Assembly: GCA_934454035.1 (NCBI GenBank)
Contig: CAKSFY010000070.1
Span: 1-10,904, forward strand
Direction of reading: 5' to 3'
DNA length: 10,904 bases
DNA from: an uncultured Clostridia bacterium
GTDB lineage: Bacteria > Bacillota > Clostridia > UBA1381
Shown: positions 7,249 to 10,904 of the stretch, piece by piece
Layout of the letters: every line of letters starts with the position of its first letter
Numbering within the stretch: the first letter of the stretch is position 1
Notes under the pieces: model-generated
What the model was told of the DNA's origin: nothing
Database searches by the model: none
The model's input: the letters and a program-made list of their open reading frames with translations, nothing else
Translations under genes and position numbers: made by a program

Positions 7249-7809
7249 TTACTTGTTTTTTATAACATCCGGCAGAATCGAATAAATAAAATCAAGCTGG
7301 TTTTGAGTTTTTTCTTTTTCGTCCCATATCACATAATCAAGTACAGCTGATATAAATAAATATACCAAAGGCCGCAAACGATCCTCATTGCAGCCGAACT
7401 TGAGCGAAAGCTGATGTGTATAATCATCATATATGCAATTGAAATTCTGTCCTTTTTTTCTGATTCTGTCTCCGTAGACGGGGCTTGCCGCCATCTGATA
7501 TATAAAACGCAGTTCGTTTTTATGCTTGCCGACTTCGTCAAGACAACCGGCAAAAAGTCCTTTCAAATCATCAATATGTTCAAAAACATAGCGAAATATT
7601 TTATCGGAAACCTTTTTTAATCCAAATTCCGTACATTCGCAGATGATTGTTGTTTTGTCCCCAAACCAATAGTATAAACTACCCTGAACATATCCCGTTC
7701 CCTTACATAATTCCCTTATAGTGATATTTTCCAGTCCGTTTTGTGCAAGATATGCAAATACCCTGTCCAAAATAACATTTCTGTCAGCCTGATATACCGG
7801 GGTTTTCAA
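7249..7809 (-). CDS. TetR/AcrR family transcriptional regulator
   Basis: This 186-residue protein has the standard TetR size. Residues 10-55 form the DNA-binding domain, with the helix-turn-helix ITIRELCKGTGYVQGSLYYWFGDK (about 29-52); the YxWFxxK ending is diagnostic. The remainder is a helical ligand-binding domain with no signature that reveals the inducer. The start is TTG at 7809-7807, preceded by AAGGAGGAAC with a 7-nt gap from GGAGG, a strong ribosome site. No ATG is nearby. The gene stands downstream of the HPr-like gene but beyond a terminator, so it probably has its own promoter, which I could not identify with confidence. The target is unknown. Autoregulation, or control of the convergent membrane protein gene, is speculation. 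Confidence 0.9.
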   Translation of the reverse strand: MKTPVYQADRNVILDRVFAYLAQNGLENITIRELCKGTGYVQGSLYYWFGDKTTIICECTEFGLKKVSDKIFRYVFEHIDDLKGLFAGCLDEVGKHKNELRFIYQMAASPVYGDRIRKKGQNFNCIYDDYTHQLSLKFGCNEDRLRPLVYLFISAVLDYVIWDEKEKTQNQLDFIYSILPDVIKNK

Positions 7810-7834
7810 TTTTGTTCCTCCTTGTCTGAATCTG

Positions 7835-7845
7835 TCTGCGGCAGA
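7835..7845. promoter_or_regulatory. Short palindrome upstream of the TetR-family gene
   Basis: TCTGC-G-GCAGA is a perfect 5+1+5 palindrome 26 bp upstream of the regulator start codon. TetR proteins often bind palindromes next to their own gene, but this one is short and the family's usual operators are 15-20 bp. It is offered only as a candidate operator. Confidence 0.2.
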
Positions 7846-7849
7846 TGAA

Positions 7850-7890
7850 AATAAAAACAGAAAATGCGGCTATTATGATAATATGCCGCA
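7850..7890 (-). terminator. Intrinsic terminator of the HPr-like gene
   Basis: Read on the minus strand, TGCGGC (7890-7885) pairs with GCCGCA (7870-7865). The stem continues through a one-base bulge into an AT stem, and the tract TTTTCTGTTTTTATTTT follows. It begins about 24 bp after the stop of the HPr-like gene and separates that gene from the TetR gene. Confidence 0.75.
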
Positions 7891-7913
7891 CTTATATTGC
7901 ACTTATCCATTAA

Positions 7914-8144
7914 TTAATCAACGATAAATCTTTTCAGTTCGTCCATAAAGTCCTGGCAGTCGTCACTGTGAACTTCAACCTTTATCGGTTTTGAAAGATT
8001 CAGACTGAATATTCCCATAATTGATTTTGCATCAACGACATATCTTCCGGATGTCAAATCAACATCAAAATCATATTTTGATACAATATTTACAAAGTCC
8101 TTTACGTCATTAATTGAATTTAGCATTAAGTTGAATGTCTTCAT
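7914..8144 (-). CDS. HPr-like protein lacking the catalytic histidine
   Basis: This 76-residue protein resembles HPr, the phosphocarrier of the PTS sugar transport system, in length and in its second half: VDAKSIMGIFSLNLSKPIKVEV matches the HPr region around regulatory Ser46, with Ser41 in the equivalent place. In HPr the N-terminal segment carries the catalytic His15 (typically GLHARPA). Here it reads NSINDVKDFVNIVSKYDF, with no histidine anywhere near. It therefore cannot pass phosphate in the normal way. It may act as a regulator like Crh of Bacillus, or have another role. AGGAGG lies 9 nt before the ATG. The gene has its own sigma-A-type promoter and terminator, and no other PTS gene is visible in the window. 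The HPr-fold assignment is good; the function is unknown. Confidence 0.8.
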   Translation of the reverse strand: MKTFNLMLNSINDVKDFVNIVSKYDFDVDLTSGRYVVDAKSIMGIFSLNLSKPIKVEVHSDDCQDFMDELKRFIVD

Positions 8145-8177
8145 TATAAATTGCCTCCTGTAATTATACTAAGATTT

Positions 8178-8209
8178 AAGAAAAGTAACCCTTAATATTA
8201 ACTTTTCTT
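8178..8209. repeat. Inverted repeat at the 5' end of the HPr-like transcript
   Basis: AAGAAAAGT (8178-8186) and ACTTTTCTT (8201-8209) are exact reverse complements separated by 14 bp. The repeat lies just downstream of the predicted transcription start of the HPr-like gene. It could be an operator or a 5' stem-loop that affects RNA stability. It has no U-tract and is not a terminator. Confidence 0.5.
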
Positions 8210-8215
8210 GTCTAT

Positions 8216-8244
8216 ATAATACAACTTTTTTTGGATTTAGTCAA
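8216..8244 (-). promoter_or_regulatory. Sigma-A-type promoter of the HPr-like gene
   Basis: On the minus strand: TTGACT (8244-8239), a 17-bp spacer, TATTAT (8221-8216). Transcription should start near 8209, giving a leader of about 65 nt. It is back-to-back with the mtaB promoter; the two -35 boxes are only 6 bp apart. Confidence 0.75.
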
Positions 8245-8250
8245 GAAGTA

Positions 8251-8279
8251 TTGAACTTTATTTGAAAATTTTATATAAT
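8251..8279 (+). promoter_or_regulatory. Sigma-A-type promoter of mtaB
   Basis: TTGAAC (8251-8256), a 17-bp spacer and a perfect TATAAT (8274-8279). Predicted start of transcription is near 8286, leaving a leader of about 63 nt. A 7+1+7 palindrome, AATAATA-C-TATTATT (8277-8291), overlaps the -10 box and start region. In such AT-rich DNA it may be chance. Confidence 0.75.
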
Positions 8280-8348
8280 AATACTATTATTTCATATAAT
8301 AATTGAACAAAACTTACTAAAATGCGGTATTTATGAGAGGATTGACAT

Positions 8349-9647
8349 ATGAAAAAAGCGGCTTTCTATACACTGGGGTGTAAAGTGAATCAATATGAGA
8401 CGGAAGCAATGATTGAACTGTTTGAAAAAAGCGGATATGAAACAGTGGATTTTGACGGATATGCCGATGTGTATGTAATAAACACTTGCACAGTAACCAA
8501 TATGAGCGACAGAAAATCACGGCAAATTATCCGCCGTGCAAAAAAACATAACCCCGATTCGATTGTTGCAGTAACCGGCTGCTATGCACAGACTGCTCCT
8601 GAGGCGGTCGGCAAAATAGAGGGCGTAAATATAGTTGTCGGAACAAAGGACAGAAAAAATATTGTTTCGCTTGCCGAGAGCGCGGCTCCGACCGAGTCAA
8701 AAACGGCGGTGTCCGATATTATGCATACTCACGAGTTTGAAGAACTTTCTGTCGGCAATTACAAAACAAGGACAAGAGCATATATAAAAATTCAGGAGGG
8801 GTGCAATCAGTTTTGCTCTTATTGCATCATTCCATATGCAAGAGGACCTGTCAGAAGCCGCCCCCATGACGAAGTTATAAAAGAGGTTAAAAGACTTGCG
8901 GACGAGGGTTTTACGGAGGTTATATTAGCAGGAATTCATGTTGCTTCCTACGGAACGGATTTGGGTGACTGTGACCTTGCTTCTGTTATCAATGAAGTAA
9001 ACCAAGTGGATAAAATAAAGCGAATACGCTTAAGCTCGATTGAGCCTATGACTCTTGATGAAAGTTTTATCGAAAGAATAAAGCCATGCACAAAGCTGTG
9101 CCGGCATTTTCATATTTCGCTGCAATCCGGCTGTGATGAGACTCTCAGACGTATGAACAGAAAATATACCTGTGACGACTACAAAAAAATTGTTGACGGA
9201 TTAAGAAAAAACTATCCGGGCGTTGCGATTACGACCGATATTATGGTAGGGTTTCCGCAGGAGACGGAAGAAGAGTTTGAGAAAACCTGCAAATTTGTAA
9301 CGGATATAGCGTTTGCGGACGCACATGTGTTTCAATATTCGCAGAGAAAGGGTACTCCGGCGGCGACACGCCCTGGGCAGGTAGCGCCGCAGGAAAAGGA
9401 AAGACGCAGTCATAAAATAATAGAAATTACAAACAAAAGCAGAGAAGAATATCAAAAAGAATTTATCGGAAAATGTGCTGAGGTGCTTTTTGAACAGCCG
9501 TGCCATGCAAAAGAGGGATATTTTGAGGGCAAGACGGATAATTATCTGACTGTTATTGTCCCGACAGACAAGGATCTTTCAGGACAATATCTTGATGTTG
9601 AGCTGAAAGAAGTGACTCCGGACGGAATTATAGGAAAAATTATATAA
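8349..9647 (+). CDS. mtaB: tRNA (N6-L-threonylcarbamoyladenosine(37)-C2)-methylthiotransferase MtaB
   Basis: MtaB is a radical-SAM enzyme that converts t6A at position 37 of ANN-decoding tRNAs to ms2t6A. The protein has 432 residues. The N-terminal domain holds the second iron-sulfur cluster ligands Cys11, Cys47 and Cys78, in TLGCKVNQ, INTCTV and TGCYAQ. The radical-SAM cluster motif CNQFCSYC gives Cys152, Cys156 and Cys159. LSSIEP, HISLQSGCD and TDIMVGFPQETEEEF are present, and a C-terminal TRAM domain (about 370-430) should bind RNA. TLGCKVNQYE at the start is typical of MtaB rather than MiaB or RimO. GAGAGG 8 nt before the ATG supports the start. The gene appears monocistronic; the hairpin at 9706-9758 would end read-through. 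Confidence 0.95.
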   Translation: MKKAAFYTLGCKVNQYETEAMIELFEKSGYETVDFDGYADVYVINTCTVTNMSDRKSRQIIRRAKKHNPDSIVAVTGCYAQTAPEAVGKIEGVNIVVGTKDRKNIVSLAESAAPTESKTAVSDIMHTHEFEELSVGNYKTRTRAYIKIQEGCNQFCSYCIIPYARGPVRSRPHDEVIKEVKRLADEGFTEVILAGIHVASYGTDLGDCDLASVINEVNQVDKIKRIRLSSIEPMTLDESFIERIKPCTKLCRHFHISLQSGCDETLRRMNRKYTCDDYKKIVDGLRKNYPGVAITTDIMVGFPQETEEEFEKTCKFVTDIAFADAHVFQYSQRKGTPAATRPGQVAPQEKERRSHKIIEITNKSREEYQKEFIGKCAEVLFEQPCHAKEGYFEGKTDNYLTVIVPTDKDLSGQYLDVELKEVTPDGIIGKII

Positions 9648-9662
9648 ATTTTAAAAATCCTA

Positions 9663-9691
9663 TTGACATTATGATAATAGGGTGGTATAAT
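9663..9691 (+). promoter_or_regulatory. Consensus sigma-A promoter before the leader hairpin
   Basis: TTGACA (9663-9668), exactly 17 bp of spacer, TATAAT (9686-9691). Both hexamers are perfect, and TG one base before the -10 adds an extended -10 element. This is the strongest promoter in the window. Transcription should start near 9698, directly at the first base of the leader hairpins. Confidence 0.88.
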
Positions 9692-9698
9692 AGTTAAG

Positions 9699-9718
9699 AA
9701 TAAACAAGGATGTTTATT
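9699..9718 (+). promoter_or_regulatory. Small hairpin competing with the leader terminator (candidate antiterminator)
   Basis: AATAAACA (9699-9706) pairs perfectly with TGTTTATT (9711-9718) around an AGGA loop. The 3' arm and loop are the same bases that form the first part of the 5' arm of the terminator at 9706-9749, so the two folds exclude each other. The hairpin is AT-only apart from one pair and is much weaker than the terminator. Something would have to stabilise it for it to act as an antiterminator. Confidence 0.4.
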
Positions 9719-9758
9719 TTGGATTTTTGTGTCCGAAATAGGCGTCCTTATTTTTTTT
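9706..9758 (+). terminator. Strong intrinsic terminator in the leader of the glutaminase gene
   Basis: AAGGATGTTTATTTTGGA (9706-9723) pairs over all 18 positions (four as G-U) with 9732-9749 around an 8-nt loop, and is followed by A and eight T's (9751-9758). It lies between a consensus promoter and the next gene, so it should cut most transcripts at about 60 nt. It would also stop read-through from mtaB. It may be an attenuator, or the 3' end of a small RNA. Confidence 0.82.
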
Positions 9759-9759
9759 A

Positions 9760-9771
9760 CGGTAATTACCG
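9760..9771. repeat. Perfect 12-bp palindrome after the leader terminator
   Basis: CGGTAATTACCG is self-complementary throughout. It sits immediately after the U-tract and 3 nt before the purine-rich ribosome site (AAAGAAAGG, 9772-9780) of the next gene. It could be a small operator or a hairpin modulating translation. Confidence 0.35.
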
Positions 9772-9790
9772 AAAGAAAGGCAGATGTATT

Positions 9791-10882
9791 ATGATACCTT
9801 TGGAGGGGCAAGTAAGAATACCGTCCGGCTGTGCAATTTCGGCAGTCATTTCAAAGGACGGCAAAAAAATGAACGGTCAGACAATTATTGACAGTATGCG
9901 GCCTATGCATGACCGCAGCAACGGACTCGGCGGAGGTTTTGCGGCATATGGGATTTATCCGGAATACAAGGAATTTTATGCGCTGCATATATTTTATAAC
10001 GACAATATTTCCAGGAATTCCTGCGAGCAATTTCTGAAAGACAGCTTTGAAATTGTGCGTTCGGAAAATATTCCGACAAGGAAGCATAAAAAAATTACAG
10101 ACGAGCCGCTTATATGGAGATATTTTGTGGCTCCGCTTGCTTCGGTTCTTTCACGTATGCAGCTGGATGAAAAAGAATATGTTGCAAGAATTGTTATGAA
10201 AATAAATACCGAGATTGAGGGAGCTTATGTTTTCTCAAGCGGAAAAAATATGGGTGCGTTTAAAGCGGTAGGATATCCGGAGGATGTCGGAGAATTTTAC
10301 AGACTTGAAGAATATGAGGGCTATTCATGGACGGCTCACGGAAGATACCCGACAAATACTCCGGGATGGTGGGGCGGCGCTCATCCTTTCGGACTTTTGG
10401 ATTATACAATAGTGCATAACGGAGAAATATCCTCTTATGATGCCAACAGAAGATTTATAGAAATGTTCGGCTATAAATGCACACTTCAGACCGATACGGA
10501 GGTTATTACATATATTGCGGATTATCTTTTAAGAAAGCAGGGACTTACTCTTGAAGAGACTGCTGCGGTTATAGCGGCACCTTTTTGGAGCACGATTGAA
10601 AAAAGAGAAGATAAAAAAGAGCTTTTGACTTATTTGAGATGTGTGTACGGGAGTCTTTTGATAACAGGTCCGTTTTCGATAATTCTCGGATTTGACGGCG
10701 GACTTATGGCACTTAATGACAGACTTAAATTAAGAAGCATGGTTGTCGGAGAAAAAGATGATAAAATTTATATAGCCAGTGAGGAAGCAGCTATCAGAAC
10801 AATGGAACCGAATGCTGAAAATATTTATTCTCCGGCAGGCGGAGAGCCTGTAATAATCAAAGTAAAGGAGGGTGCATTTTAA
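9791..10882 (+). CDS. Class II glutamine amidotransferase domain protein, split glutamate-synthase type
   Basis: This is a stand-alone N-terminal nucleophile glutaminase domain that releases ammonia from glutamine, expected to hand it to a synthase subunit encoded separately, as in split (archaeal-type) glutamate synthases. I start it at ATG 9791, after AAAGG (9776-9780), giving 363 residues. The upstream ATG at 9710 lies inside the terminator stem and is rejected. The likely nucleophile is Cys14 in IPSGCAIS, so a 13-residue propeptide would have to be removed, as in PurF and GltB. AHGRYPTNTPGWWGGAHPF (182-200) and VHNGEISSYDANRR (208-221) are classic class II glutaminase motifs, and QTDTEV follows. 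The stop overlaps the next ATG by one base. The acceptor protein and reaction are inferred, not seen. Confidence 0.88.
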   Translation: MIPLEGQVRIPSGCAISAVISKDGKKMNGQTIIDSMRPMHDRSNGLGGGFAAYGIYPEYKEFYALHIFYNDNISRNSCEQFLKDSFEIVRSENIPTRKHKKITDEPLIWRYFVAPLASVLSRMQLDEKEYVARIVMKINTEIEGAYVFSSGKNMGAFKAVGYPEDVGEFYRLEEYEGYSWTAHGRYPTNTPGWWGGAHPFGLLDYTIVHNGEISSYDANRRFIEMFGYKCTLQTDTEVITYIADYLLRKQGLTLEETAAVIAAPFWSTIEKREDKKELLTYLRCVYGSLLITGPFSIILGFDGGLMALNDRLKLRSMVVGEKDDKIYIASEEAAIRTMEPNAENIYSPAGGEPVIIKVKEGAF

Positions 10883-10904
10883 TGGGAATCAATTATATAT
10901 ACCC
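10882..10904 (+). CDS. Start of the next gene in the operon (truncated by window end)
   Basis: ATG at 10882-10884 overlaps the stop of the upstream gene (TAATG) and is preceded by AAGGAGG at 10864-10870. Only MGINYIY can be read. The overlap implies translational coupling. A synthase (FMN-binding) or iron-sulfur subunit of a split glutamate synthase would be expected here from operon logic, but seven residues cannot show that. Confidence 0.6.

Noticed and set aside
8270..8302. Repeated TATAATAAT units near the mtaB promoter as a possible repeat array
   Set aside because: There are only two copies in very AT-rich DNA, with no regular spacing. One copy is the -10 box.
9678..9692. AGGGTGGTA resembling the T-box core sequence
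   Set aside because: It falls in the spacer and -10 of a consensus promoter, upstream of transcription, and lacks the rest of the T-box and a specifier stem. The leader is only about 90 nt.
9710..9790. ATG at 9710 as the start of the glutaminase gene
   Set aside because: It lies inside the 5' arm of the leader terminator, has no ribosome site of the usual kind, and adds 27 residues unlike the family. The ATG at 9791 has AAAGG upstream and begins the conserved sequence.

Overview
The window reads as a piece of chromosome from a low-GC, anaerobic-type member of the Clostridia (Bacillota). The evidence is AT-rich intergenic DNA, strong AAGGAGG-type ribosome binding sites, two TTG start codons, a SpoVG protein, a Clostridia-style MtaB, a Trk potassium system and a stand-alone class II glutaminase gene of the split glutamate-synthase type. 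I cannot name the genus. The sequence looks like ordinary core genome; I see no insertion sequence, phage gene, RNA gene or CRISPR array.

Layout. Positions 1-548 hold the 3' end of an L-rhamnose isomerase gene (rhaA), which converges on spoVG (minus strand, 887-609) across a shared bidirectional terminator. SpoVG and the next block diverge from an intergenic stretch of about 310 bp, rich in promoters and inverted repeats. The block at 1202-7163 is one tightly spaced plus-strand operon: murC (peptidoglycan precursor ligase), mnmA (tRNA U34 thiolation), trkA and trkH (K+ uptake) and a YczE/DUF6198-like membrane protein. The last gene appears to carry a one-base frameshift near its 3' end. A second bidirectional terminator (about 7164-7210) separates this operon from a convergent TetR-family regulator gene (7809-7249) and a small HPr-like gene (8144-7914), both on the minus strand. 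The HPr-like gene diverges from mtaB (8349-9647, tRNA t6A37 methylthiotransferase); each has a clear sigma-A-type promoter in the 204-bp gap. The window ends with a class II glutamine amidotransferase gene of the split glutamate-synthase type (9791-10882). Its stop codon overlaps the start of the next, truncated gene.

How the parts relate. MurC feeds cell-wall synthesis. MnmA and MtaB both add sulfur to the anticodon loop of overlapping tRNA sets (for example tRNA-Lys UUU). TrkA and TrkH together form the gated K+ uptake system. The glutaminase domain would supply ammonia to a synthase encoded downstream.

The most interesting structure is non-coding. A consensus promoter at 9663-9691 is followed within about 60 nt by an 18-bp hairpin with eight T's. 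A competing upstream hairpin shares its 5' arm. This is a compact candidate attenuator, or a small RNA, ahead of the glutaminase gene. A perfect 14-bp inverted repeat brackets the presumed murC promoter core. The HPr-like protein has lost the catalytic histidine segment but keeps the regulatory serine segment. I did not find convincing evidence of a wholly new multi-gene system.
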